From: Pseudomonadota bacterium
Lineage (GTDB): Bacteria; Pseudomonadota; Alphaproteobacteria; Rhizobiales; Xanthobacteraceae
Reading direction: 5' to 3'
DNA: 47,193 bases
Assembly (NCBI GenBank): GCA_023388935.1
Contig: JAEWFG010000117.1
Coordinates: 1 to 47,193, forward strand
Of the stretch, positions 1-7,358 are shown in pieces; position 1 is the first letter of the stretch, and every line of letters starts with the position of its first letter. The notes beneath the pieces were generated by a model. It was not told where the DNA came from. It saw only the letters and a program-made list of their open reading frames with translations, and did not search any database. A program made the position numbers and the translations under genes.

Positions 1-241
1 TCTTCAAGCCGCCGTCAAACAGAATCAGGGCCAACGCCACCGAACCGACTAGATAGGTGGTGCCGACGTCGCTGAACTGGAGTTGCCCGGGGCCGGAATC
101 GCCGGCGAGCATGCCAATGAGAAGGAAGGCGAGCAGCAGTGGTGCGCCGAAGCGCAGCGCAAGCAGGCTCGACAGGATACCGGCCATCACAAGGACGGCG
201 CCGAGTAATATGGCAAGGCTGAAAGAGTCGAGGGAAGCCAT
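1..241 (-). CDS. K+/H+ antiporter (NhaP2/CvrA type), N-terminal part
   Basis: The gene runs off the left edge; only its first 80 codons are present. They start at an ATG on the minus strand and read through a hydrophobic N-terminus (SLAILLGAVLVMAGILSSLL), then the motif LLLAFLLIGMLAGDSG and LALILFDGGLK. This order (first helix, IGMLAG, ILFDGG) is typical of the N-terminal CPA1 cation/proton exchanger domain of NhaP2/CvrA, which exports K+ in exchange for protons across the inner membrane. The C-terminal TrkA-C part expected for that subfamily is outside the window, so the exact subfamily is inferred. It is transcribed away from the MscS gene, with about 210 bp of shared upstream DNA. Confidence 0.82.
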   Translation of the reverse strand, partial: MASLDSFSLAILLGAVLVMAGILSSLLALRFGAPLLLAFLLIGMLAGDSGPGQLQFSDVGTTYLVGSVALALILFDGGLK

Positions 242-453
242 CCACCTTCCGGGTACGATTTCGCTGGAACTGCATCCTTATCGTCGCTGCCCCGGCGCGC
301 CAACCCATTTTCTCCCGCTCGCGTCAATCTGCCCGTGTTTTACGGACTTAACGCACATCACATGCCGGTGTATCGATGGCTGGGCCGGTCCCCGTGCGGG
401 ATTCTACGGCTCCCTCGAATCAAATCTGCCCGCTTTCCGACGAGACCTCCCCG
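242..453. promoter_or_regulatory. Divergent intergenic region, antiporter / MscS
   Basis: This 212-bp stretch separates two divergent genes for ion and osmotic homeostasis and must hold both promoters. I see no clear -35/-10 pair or palindrome. A longer reading of the channel frame starting at 376 would extend into it. Confidence 0.4.
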
Positions 454-1770
454 ATGGACATGGACCTCAAGGACTTCATGGAGTTCGTGCAGACCACCGC
501 GCGCAGCGTCGGGGCGGAGATCTCCTCTCCCTGGTTCTACCTGCAATTCGGCCTGATCCTGGCCGCGGTCGGCATCGCCTATGCCGCGGAGGCCGCCATC
601 CGCAGCCGCGTCGACATGACGTCGCTGACGATGCGCTGGCCGCTCCCGCTCCGGCACTTCGCGCGGGTCATGGTCTCCAGCGCCTCGACGGCGGTGTTCA
701 CCCTGCTCGTCATCATCGACCGCGTGGTGATGTATCACCTGACCTGGCCGAGCCGCAGCTATCTGCTAATGGTCGCCGCCAAGCTGGGGCTGGCCTGGCT
801 CGCGATCCGGCTCGTGACCTCGGTGCTGAACAACGCCTTCATCGTCAGGGTGGTGTCGATCTCGGCGTGGCTCGTCGCGGCCCTTTCCATCACCGGCCAG
901 CTCGACGCAGCGATCGACACGCTCGATTCCTTCGCGATCGTGCTCGGCGGCTTGCGGCTCACGCCGCTGCTGGTGATCAAGGCCGGCGCGCTGCTGATCA
1001 TCGCGCTGTGGCTCACCAACATCGCCGCCAATTTCGCCGAGAGCCGGATCAACTCGACCACCGACCTGACGCCGTCGGTGCAGGTCCTGCTGGTCAAGAT
1101 CATCCGCATCGGACTTCTAGCCGTCGCTATCGTCATTGCGCTCGGAGCGGTCGGCATCGACCTCTCGGCGCTCGCGGTGTTCTCCGGCGCAGTCGGCGTC
1201 GGTATCGGTATCGGCCTCCAGAAGATCGTGGCGAATTTCATCTCAGGGATCATCCTGCTCGCCGACAAGTCGGTGAAGCCCGGCGACCTCGTCACCATCG
1301 GCGACAATACCGGGCGCATCAGTGCGATGAAGACGCGCTATATTTCCGTCGCCGCCGGCGATGGCCGCGAGTTCCTGGTCCCGAACGAGGATCTGGTGAC
1401 GCAGAAGGTCGTCAACTGGACCTATACCGACAAGAACACGCTGGTGAAGATCGCCTTCGGCACGAATTACGACGCCGACCCGCGGCTGGTCTGCAAGCTC
1501 GCCGCCGAGACTGCCGCCGCCCATCCCCGCGCGCAGAAGGGCAGGCCGCCGAACAGCATCCTGACCGAGTTCGCGGAGGTCGGGATGAAGTTCTCGCTGA
1601 CCTTCTGGATCGCGGACCCCGACGGCATGGACCGCGTCAAGAGCGACGTCATGCTGGCACTGTGGGACGCCTTCAAGAGCGAGGGCATCCGGGTTCCCTA
1701 CCCGGTCCGCGAAATCCGCATCCGCGGCGGCGCCCTGCCGGTGGAAACCGTCGTGGAAGTCCCGAATTAG
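454..1770 (+). CDS. MscS-family mechanosensitive ion channel
   Basis: A 438-residue inner-membrane protein that should open under membrane tension to release solutes in hypo-osmotic shock. Several N-terminal hydrophobic segments precede a classic MscS pore helix and beta domain: a Gly/Ala-rich TM3 (FSGAVGVGIGIGLQKIVANF), then SGIILLADKSVKPGDLV, the signature region VPNEDLV and a C-terminal domain to IRIRGG. Residues before the pore are longer than in E. coli MscS (286 aa), so this belongs to the larger MscS-like group. I chose the ATG at 454 (MDMDLKDF) because the 26 upstream in-frame residues from 376 look non-coding. Neither start has a good Shine-Dalgarno site. Confidence 0.9.
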   Translation: MDMDLKDFMEFVQTTARSVGAEISSPWFYLQFGLILAAVGIAYAAEAAIRSRVDMTSLTMRWPLPLRHFARVMVSSASTAVFTLLVIIDRVVMYHLTWPSRSYLLMVAAKLGLAWLAIRLVTSVLNNAFIVRVVSISAWLVAALSITGQLDAAIDTLDSFAIVLGGLRLTPLLVIKAGALLIIALWLTNIAANFAESRINSTTDLTPSVQVLLVKIIRIGLLAVAIVIALGAVGIDLSALAVFSGAVGVGIGIGLQKIVANFISGIILLADKSVKPGDLVTIGDNTGRISAMKTRYISVAAGDGREFLVPNEDLVTQKVVNWTYTDKNTLVKIAFGTNYDADPRLVCKLAAETAAAHPRAQKGRPPNSILTEFAEVGMKFSLTFWIADPDGMDRVKSDVMLALWDAFKSEGIRVPYPVREIRIRGGALPVETVVEVPN

Positions 1771-1889
1771 GCCCGCTTTCGGGCGCAGAGCAGACACGCT
1801 TGCCTTGCATGAAGGCCCGCGATCATTAGATTAGGGCACGAAATCAAGCGTTTCCGCCCCCCATCGAGCCCGCAAAGACCGAAACCCGT

Positions 1890-2708
1890 ATGAGCTACGT
1901 CGAAGCCTCCGATACCTCCCTGCGCAAGACCGGACAAATCAAGCTGCATGGGCCCGGCGCCTTTGCGGGCATGCGCAAGGCCGGCGCGCTGGTGGCAAAG
2001 TGCCTCGACGAGCTCACCGACATCGTCGGGCCCAACGTGCCGACCGAGCGCATCGACCAATTCGTCCGCGAATTCGCCTTCAGCCACGGCGCCTATCCGG
2101 CGACGCTGATGTATCGCGGCTATCGCTACTCGACCTGCACCTCTCTCAACCACGTGGTCTGCCACGGCATGCCCGGCGACCGTCCGCTGAAGGAAGGCGA
2201 CATCGTCAACATCGACGTCACCTTTATTGTCGACGGCTGGTACGGCGATTCCAGCCGGATGTACGCGGTCGGCGCGATCGCCCGCAAGGCCGAGCGGCTG
2301 ATCGAGGTGACATATGAAGCCATGATGCGCGGCATCGCGGCGGTGAAGCCAGGCGCCACCACCGGCGACATCGGCCACGCCATCCAGAGCTTCGTCGAAC
2401 CGCAGGGCATGAGCGTGGTCCGCGATTTCTGCGGCCATGGCCTGGGGCGCATGTTCCACGACGAGCCGAACATCATCCATATCGGCCGGCCCGGCGAGGG
2501 CGTTCAGCTCAAGCCCGGCATGTTCTTCACCATCGAGCCGATGATCAATCTCGGCAAGCCGCACGTGAAGATCCTCTCCGACGGCTGGACCGCCGTCACC
2601 CGCGACCGCTCGCTGTCGGCGCAGTTCGAGCACTCAGTCGGCGTGACCGCCACGGGTGTCGAGATCTTCACGCTGTCGGAGCGGCACGGCGAAAAGCAGA
2701 TCGGCTGA
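1890..2708 (+). CDS. map: Type I methionine aminopeptidase
   Basis: A 272-residue cytosolic metalloenzyme that removes the initiator methionine from new proteins. All metal ligands of the pita-bread fold are visible in order: His in NHVVCHGMP, two Asp in VNIDVTFIVDGWYGDSS, His in CGHGLGRMFHDEP, Glu in FFTIEPMI and Glu in QFEHSVGV. The length is normal for a proteobacterial type Ia enzyme. The ATG at 1890 starts MSYVEASDTSLRK. In my recollection map lies close to radC in related genomes; here they are about 2.6 kb apart, with gene stumps and a regulator pair between them. Confidence 0.96.
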   Translation: MSYVEASDTSLRKTGQIKLHGPGAFAGMRKAGALVAKCLDELTDIVGPNVPTERIDQFVREFAFSHGAYPATLMYRGYRYSTCTSLNHVVCHGMPGDRPLKEGDIVNIDVTFIVDGWYGDSSRMYAVGAIARKAERLIEVTYEAMMRGIAAVKPGATTGDIGHAIQSFVEPQGMSVVRDFCGHGLGRMFHDEPNIIHIGRPGEGVQLKPGMFFTIEPMINLGKPHVKILSDGWTAVTRDRSLSAQFEHSVGVTATGVEIFTLSERHGEKQIG

Positions 2709-2781
2709 TTGCCGTCACAACGTCCCTCGCATCTTCGCGACGTCTATCGCCGACGGCGGAATGACGACGGTGGCCGCTTAT

Positions 2782-3110
2782 AAGTCGCGGCAAAGGCATC
2801 GTTGAAACGGCGAACGCTGCCGAAACCTGCCGCAAAAGCAACGCTCACGCCTGGCGAAATCGATCGCTACAGTCCGATCCTTCACATCGGCGCCGGCACG
2901 CCGATGACGATCGCGGTCGGTGCCGCCGAATTGCCCGAACTGGTACGGCACACGATCGATTACGGCGCAGCCGCTGTGAACAAAGGCGTGCCCGTCACTC
3001 GCATGAGTCTCGATCACCACGATCACTTCACAGTTCTGGAAGAGCTTGCCAGCCCAAAGGGCGTGCTCTCCGAGGCCCTTGAACAGGCCTTCGCAATAAC
3101 CTCTAGCTAG
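2782..3110 (+). pseudogene. C-terminal stump of an alpha/beta hydrolase (arylformamidase-like)
   Basis: The open frame follows a stop at 2781 and has only a TTG (2802) as a possible start. The roughly 100 codons resemble only the last third of a BD-FAE/arylformamidase-type alpha/beta hydrolase: a YSPILHI segment, TPMTIAVGAAELPELVR, and the region around the catalytic histidine, SLDHHDHFTVLEELASP. The nucleophile (GxSxG) and most of the fold are absent, so this is a 5'-truncated remnant rather than a working enzyme. It sits directly behind map, at the left side of the RclC/RclR segment. Confidence 0.7.
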
Positions 3111-3225
3111 CGGGGCCGAGAACTGCTGCGCGGACCTCCATTCGGAATGAATTCTCGCGCCGCGCAAGATTGACGACGCCCCCAAGCCCGTCTCATTACG
3201 GTCGGAGGCGTCGCCATGTAGATCG

Positions 3226-3753
3226 CTAGGCGGCCCTACCCAAGGGAAAGACCTCAGCCTCACCGCCGTCGCGAACGGCAACTACCCGGGCCACGTCTTG
3301 CCTGAGCAGGTAGACGGAAACGACCAGCAGGACGAGATCCTTCAGAAGGAACGCCGAGTTGATCGTCATCGCCGGGAAGCCGCCGGCGCCAGCGTCCCAG
3401 CCATCCGGAACGAAGGGTAGGATCGTCAGCGTGGAGATGAAGGTCGCCGTGGACCCCAACGCGCCCAACACGCCCAGCTTCTTATTCCAGAAGCCGAGGA
3501 GGATCAGCGAACCGAAGGTCCATTCGGCGGCGCCGAGGAAGATGGCAGTGCCTCGAATGCCGAGAACCGGGATAGTCCAGAAGATGAAAGGCCCGTGCTC
3601 GATTAGAGGAGCGAGCGCCCTGATTTCAGACTCAAACCATTTATCGTAGCCGAACCAGGCGAAAATGACGACCATAGCGGCGCGGAGCAGATGGTAGTCG
3701 AGGTCGCGCCGGAGCAAACCCGAGCGAGCCAATTTATCGATGATGAAGTTCAT
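3226..3753 (-). CDS. DUF417 (YkgB/RclC-like) inner-membrane protein
   Basis: A 175-residue protein with about four hydrophobic segments and conserved-looking pieces VIFAWFGYDKWFESE, IPVLGIRGTAIFLGAAEW and a long ILPFVPDGWDAG...AFLLKDLVLL block, which match DUF417. The E. coli member RclC (YkgB) belongs to the hypochlorous-acid resistance regulon controlled by RclR; its biochemical role is unknown. The start has a strong ribosome site (AGGAGGG) 5-6 bases upstream of the ATG. The divergent neighbour is an RclR-like activator, which supports a role in reactive-chlorine or related oxidative stress. RclA and RclB are not in the window. Confidence 0.85.
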   Translation of the reverse strand: MNFIIDKLARSGLLRRDLDYHLLRAAMVVIFAWFGYDKWFESEIRALAPLIEHGPFIFWTIPVLGIRGTAIFLGAAEWTFGSLILLGFWNKKLGVLGALGSTATFISTLTILPFVPDGWDAGAGGFPAMTINSAFLLKDLVLLVVSVYLLRQDVARVVAVRDGGEAEVFPLGRAA

Positions 3754-3865
3754 GATGCCCTCCTTTTTGGCGTTGCGGTGTTAGGCCTTCGTACCGGGAG
3801 GAAATGCAACTTGTAATGCTAGATGTGCTCCTTATTATGCCGTAAAGTCTCATTTGGTGGGCAGT
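3754..3865. promoter_or_regulatory. Divergent promoter region of the rclC-like / rclR-like pair
   Basis: This 112-bp gap is AT-richer than its surroundings (around 3805-3850) and must contain the promoters and the likely binding site of the AraC-type regulator. No confident repeat pair could be assigned by eye. Confidence 0.5.
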
Positions 3866-4828
3866 ATGACGGATCAAATTGATTGGCTCAGCCGGCTGCT
3901 TGAACTCGTACCGGTCAGCGGGCGCGTTGAACATCGCTGCTTTTTTGGCGCGCCCTGGCGGCTCGATTGGGAGCCGACGTCCTTTGGCCAAATCCCCTAT
4001 CACGTTGTGCTGGCAGGATCGGCAACGCTGGAAGTTTCCGCAGGACGGCCAACTACTTACCGGCTGCATGCTGGCGACATTTTGCTATTCCCCCGCGGGG
4101 CAGGGCACCGGCTGCATGATGGAAGCGGCGCGGAACCGGCCGCCGCCTTCCAGCGCGTCGGCGCGACGTTCACGATCGACGAGAATGCCGGACCCGGAGA
4201 GCGCCTAGACATGCTATGCGGCCGGTTTTTGTTGTCGCCGACGCACGCACGCCTGATCGGTTCATACCTGCCCGAGGTCCTGGTGGTCAGTACCGTTGGC
4301 GATGCGAAACGCCACCACCAGCCATCAAGCGCAGGCACGCAGTTAACCCGGCTGATCGGTCTGATGCGGGATGAGACGTTTAAAGAGCACCTTGGCGCTC
4401 GCGCTATGTTGACGGGCCTCTCGACGGCCCTGTTCGCCCTGGCACTGCGTTTTGCGACGGAGATCAGTGATGCCCCTGAGGGGCTGTTGGCCCTGGCGGC
4501 ACATCCGAGGCTCGCACCTGCCACGGCCGCTCTCTTCAACCGCCCGTCGCACCCGTGGACCCTTCCTGAGCTTGCAGCGCTCTGTCACATGTCCCGAGCG
4601 ACATTCGTCAGGCAGTTCGAGCGGAAAGTGGGGCGATCCGCAGCCGATCTTCTCGGCGATATCAGAATGACCATGGCGGGGAACGAACTTCGTCATAGCG
4701 ACAAGTCCACTGGCGCCGTGGCCGAGGCAGCAGGCTATCAGTCCGAAGCCGCATTCCAGCGCGCCTTCAAACAGCGGATGGGAGTTACGCCCGCGCAATA
4801 TCGACGTACCATGCAAGCAACAGAGTAG
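3866..4828 (+). CDS. AraC-family regulator, RclR-like (reactive chlorine sensor)
   Basis: A 320-residue protein with an N-terminal cupin_6-type sensor (residues about 8-200) and a C-terminal pair of AraC helix-turn-helix motifs (WTLPELAALCHMSRATFVRQF and AVAEAAGYQSEAAFQRAF). E. coli RclR is activated when HOCl oxidises Cys21 and Cys89. Here the matching surroundings carry cysteines: RCFFGAPW (Cys25) and DMLCGRFLL (Cys118). The ATG at 3866 follows GGTGGG and begins MTDQIDWLSRLLEL, which aligns with the usual RclR start; an upstream TTG at 3854 is less likely. It probably activates the divergent DUF417 gene. The alignment with RclR is from memory. Confidence 0.88.
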   Translation: MTDQIDWLSRLLELVPVSGRVEHRCFFGAPWRLDWEPTSFGQIPYHVVLAGSATLEVSAGRPTTYRLHAGDILLFPRGAGHRLHDGSGAEPAAAFQRVGATFTIDENAGPGERLDMLCGRFLLSPTHARLIGSYLPEVLVVSTVGDAKRHHQPSSAGTQLTRLIGLMRDETFKEHLGARAMLTGLSTALFALALRFATEISDAPEGLLALAAHPRLAPATAALFNRPSHPWTLPELAALCHMSRATFVRQFERKVGRSAADLLGDIRMTMAGNELRHSDKSTGAVAEAAGYQSEAAFQRAFKQRMGVTPAQYRRTMQATE

Positions 4829-5076
4829 GGCGCAGGCTCCAGCGCGTGAATTCGTCATCCTCGTTCGCAATGCCTTTCCGCTCCGGCGGATCATCGGTCG
4901 AAAGTTCGTTGATAGCGCTGCAGAGGTTGATTTTAGAGTTTTGCGAAGGGCCGAGATCTTCCACCGCGCAAGACCGAGCATCAGCAGATCAGTGTTGCCT
5001 GCGCACCCTCTCCCGATGGGCTGCTTGCTTTGCGCGGCTCCCGCAGACTCCCATGCTGCACCAGCGACGCGCGCGC

Positions 5077-5229
5077 GGCCTTGCGGGCGTCGCTGTGACG
5101 ATGGGCATCGCGTGGCTCGGCGAGCGCTTTACCTGGACCGGTCTTGCCGGGATGGTGCTCATTCTCGTCGGCGTGGTGGCGGTCACACTGCCCCCGCGCG
5201 CGCGAAACGCCAGGAAGTCGGCGGGCTGA
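5077..5229 (+). pseudogene. C-terminal stump of an EamA/DMT-family transporter
   Basis: About 50 codons ending in a stop at 5227-5229 match only the last helices of an EamA-domain transporter: GIAWLGERFTWTGLAG followed by MVLILVGVVAVTLPPRAR, the usual final helix plus basic tail. Upstream in the same frame no transporter-like sequence continues. The remnant is on the map/radC strand. Region 4829-5076, between the regulator and this stump, shows nothing I can identify. Confidence 0.72.
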
Positions 5230-5323
5230 TTGTCACCATCTTCAAAGCCTGGTGCCGAGGCCTGCGCGCCGATCCGCAATTGACGGTTGCAAAAGCGCCG
5301 GTCCGTGGCAATGCTGGCGGCCG

Positions 5324-6037
5324 ATGCCCGCCAAAGCCGACCACGACAAGAGCAAGCCTGAGGAAGCGCCGCACTATCACGGCCATCGCGAGCGGCTGCG
5401 CGAGCGCTTCTACAGCGCGGGCGCGGATGCGCTGAGCGACTACGAGCTGCTGGAGATGGCGCTGTTTCCGGCGCTGCCGCGGCGCGACACCAAACCGCTT
5501 GCGAAGACGCTGATCAAGACGTTTGGTTCATTCGCCGAAGTCGTCCATGCACCGGTGGCGCGGCTGCGCGAGGTTGACGGTATCGGCGAATCCGCGATCA
5601 ACCAGCTCAAGCTGATCGCGGCGGCGGCGAATCGCGTCGCCAAGGGCGAGGTCAACAGCCGCAACGCGCTGTCGTCCTGGAACGAGGTGATCGACTATTG
5701 CCGGTCCAGCATGGCGTTCGCCGACAAGGAGCAGTTTCGCCTCCTCTTCCTCGACAAGCGCAACCAGCTCATCGCCGACGAGATACAGCAGACCGGCACC
5801 GTCGACCACACCCCGGTCTATCCGCGCGAGGTGATCAAGCGCGCGCTCGAGCTGTCCGCGACCGCGCTGATCCTGGTGCATAATCATCCGAGCGGCGATC
5901 CCTCGCCCTCGCAGGCCGACATCCAGATGACCAAGGCGATCATCGACATCGCAAAGCCGCTCGGCATCGCCGTGCATGACCACATCATCGTCGGCAAGAA
6001 CGGGCACGCCAGCCTGCGCGGCATGCGGCTGATCTAA
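5324..6037 (+). CDS. radC: RadC family JAB/MPN-domain protein
   Basis: A 237-residue protein with an N-terminal UPF0758 helical region, including a helix-hairpin-helix-like stretch (LREVDGIGESAINQL), and a C-terminal JAB1/MPN metalloprotease-like domain. The JAMM motif is intact: HNHPSGDPSPSQAD (His-x-His and downstream Asp), with a Glu upstream near the domain start. RadC proteins were once linked to recombinational repair, but their biochemical role is uncertain. The frame stays open for 60 more codons upstream, overlapping the transporter stump, but the ATG at 5324 (MPAKADHDK) gives the typical family N-terminus. Confidence 0.93.
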   Translation: MPAKADHDKSKPEEAPHYHGHRERLRERFYSAGADALSDYELLEMALFPALPRRDTKPLAKTLIKTFGSFAEVVHAPVARLREVDGIGESAINQLKLIAAAANRVAKGEVNSRNALSSWNEVIDYCRSSMAFADKEQFRLLFLDKRNQLIADEIQQTGTVDHTPVYPREVIKRALELSATALILVHNHPSGDPSPSQADIQMTKAIIDIAKPLGIAVHDHIIVGKNGHASLRGMRLI

Positions 6038-6135
6038 AGCGCGATGAGATTGGGACGAATCGTCATCGCGCTTTAGATTATTATTTGAGCATGATCTTTT
6101 CGGAAAACCGCTTCACACTTTTCCGGATCATGCTC
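6035..6135. repeat. Double palindromic intergenic repeat
   Basis: Two adjacent inverted repeats follow the radC stop. The first has perfect 13-bp arms (6035-6047 and 6063-6075, TAAAGCGCGATGA). The second has 10-bp arms GAGCATGATC (6087-6096) and GATCATGCTC (6126-6135) with inner CGGAAAA/TTTTCCG pairing. This pair resembles a dispersed element familiar from Bradyrhizobium-type genomes. It lies between convergent genes and could end transcription on both strands. Confidence 0.8.
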
Positions 6136-6141
6136 CAGGCC

Positions 6142-6477
6142 TCAGTAGCAATAGCGTGGATCGACCTGGACGTAGTAGCCGTCGGGGCGCTGCATGTAGC
6201 AACCGCGCTGATAGGCGTAGTAACCGGAGCGGCGGCGCTCGCCCTCGGCGGCGATCGCGGCGCCCGTGCCGGCTCCGACGACGGCGCCGATTGCGGCTCC
6301 GCGGCCTCCGCCCATCGCGCCACCGAGGATCGCCCCGCCGACACCTCCGATGATCGCGCCGCCGATGGCATCCTGGGCTGCCGCCTCATGAACCGGCATT
6401 GCCATCGCAACCGTCAGACAGGCCGCGATTCCAAAACTACCAATGCGGAGACTTCCAATGCGAAGACCTCGAAGCAT
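6142..6477 (-). CDS. Exported glycine-zipper protein
   Basis: A 111-residue protein with an N-terminal signal peptide (hydrophobic FGIAACLTVAMAMP, cleavage near AAAQD) followed by a long glycine-zipper helix pair (GGAIIGGVGGAILGGAMGGG and AAIGAVVGAGTGAAIAAEG), then a short Tyr-rich tail RSGYYAYQRGCYMQRPDGYY. The layout resembles small outer-membrane or surface glycine-zipper proteins (17-kDa antigen/OmpA-like zipper families) of Rhizobiales. A strong GGGGAGGG ribosome site precedes the ATG. The function is unknown; an envelope location is inferred from the signal peptide and zipper. Confidence 0.85.
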   Translation of the reverse strand: MLRGLRIGSLRIGSFGIAACLTVAMAMPVHEAAAQDAIGGAIIGGVGGAILGGAMGGGRGAAIGAVVGAGTGAAIAAEGERRRSGYYAYQRGCYMQRPDGYYVQVDPRYCY

Positions 6478-6655
6478 GCTCGCCCTCCCCTGTGGTGAGC
6501 CAAGTCATAGCGCCGGAAGCGGATTCGGGCCAGAAGAATTGCCGGCGCCGTGACTTCGAGCAGTCGCCTGGCGCGTCATGCAATGGCGTCGGAAGCCCGG
6601 CTCGACGGCAGCTCAGACCATGCCGCGTGCAGAGCACCGGCCGGCCGGCTGCATC

Positions 6656-7030
6656 TCAGGGATCGATCCAGCGCTGCACGGCATCGGCGGTGTCGGCCGG
6701 GGTCGTGTTGAAGCAGATCACGGCATTCGGCGCCAGCTGATGGACGAGGTTGAGCACCTTCTCGAACAGCAGCAGGCGTTCTTTCGGCTCGCGCAGGCCC
6801 GCGCCGATCACGATGCAGTCGAAGCTCGCCTCGCGCACCGCCGCCGTGACACCGGCTTCCGCGGTCGCGCCGAGGTCGATCAGGCAGCTCGTGACCTCGT
6901 AGCCGAGATCACGCAGCCGCAGCAGATGCGCCTGGATATAGTCGCGCACGAGCTCCGGCGTGAGCTGCGGGAATGCACTGTAGTCCGCACTGGCGGGTTC
7001 GATGCCGATCGCGAGGACGCGCTTGGCCAT
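6656..7030 (-). CDS. Small protein of unknown function
   Basis: A 124-residue soluble protein, start MAKRVLAIGIEP, with an AAGGAGTT ribosome site a few bases upstream. The sequence alternates hydrophobic strands and helices (VLAIGI, YEVTSCLIDLGAT, FDCIVIGAGLR, NAVICFNTTPADTADAVQRW), suggesting a small Rossmann-like or receiver-like alpha/beta fold. I do not recognise the family and see no catalytic signature. The frame stays open upstream of 7030, but that part looks non-coding. It is divergent from the lysozyme-like gene, and the gap between them carries unusual palindromes. Confidence 0.72.
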   Translation of the reverse strand: MAKRVLAIGIEPASADYSAFPQLTPELVRDYIQAHLLRLRDLGYEVTSCLIDLGATAEAGVTAAVREASFDCIVIGAGLREPKERLLLFEKVLNLVHQLAPNAVICFNTTPADTADAVQRWIDP

Positions 7031-7257
7031 GCAGAACTCCTTGCCGGACCGTCTGCGTCTTCTAACGGACAGGCTCCCTGTCGGTTCCGGGGCCCGCGGT
7101 GGGGCGCCGGCGAAGGCTTCGGACGGCAATGCGACGACTGACGCGCGCTCGCGAACGCATCCGGGTATTGCGGCTTTTGACCGCAGTCCTGCCGTCCACT
7201 TTCCTGCCGAAGCTGTAACCCATTTCACACGGGCGAGGACCGCGGTCTGCCACAATG

Positions 7258-7314
7258 GCCGAGATCACGCTGGGGTCACGGTGACCTGATCTCGGCGCCT
7301 GGTTCACATGTGAA
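7258..7314. promoter_or_regulatory. Nested palindromes upstream of the lysozyme-like gene
   Basis: The gap 7031-7358 between divergent genes holds three dyads. A 10-bp pair GCCGAGATCA (7258-7267) / TGATCTCGGC (7287-7296) encloses GGTCAC-G-GTGACC (7274-7286). A perfect 12-bp palindrome TTCACATGTGAA follows at 7303-7314. The last lies 45 bp before the ATG at 7359. Operator sites or a structured leader are possible; the regulator is unknown. Confidence 0.55.
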
Positions 7315-7358
7315 TTGCATGAACGCCTGACACTTTCATCATTTCATGGGAGCTGGAA

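Noticed and set aside
57..1829. 590-codon open frame on the plus strand across the antiporter and MscS genes
   Set aside because: Arg/Pro/His-rich product without motifs; it overlaps two well-supported genes in other frames.
2709..2781. Attachment site or transposon end behind map
   Set aside because: No tRNA, no direct repeat with the radC-side junction and no terminal inverted repeat could be seen.
4846..5076. Upstream part of the DMT-stump frame as a real protein
   Set aside because: Composition changes abruptly before 5077 and shows no membrane helices; the only credible similarity is in the last 50 codons.
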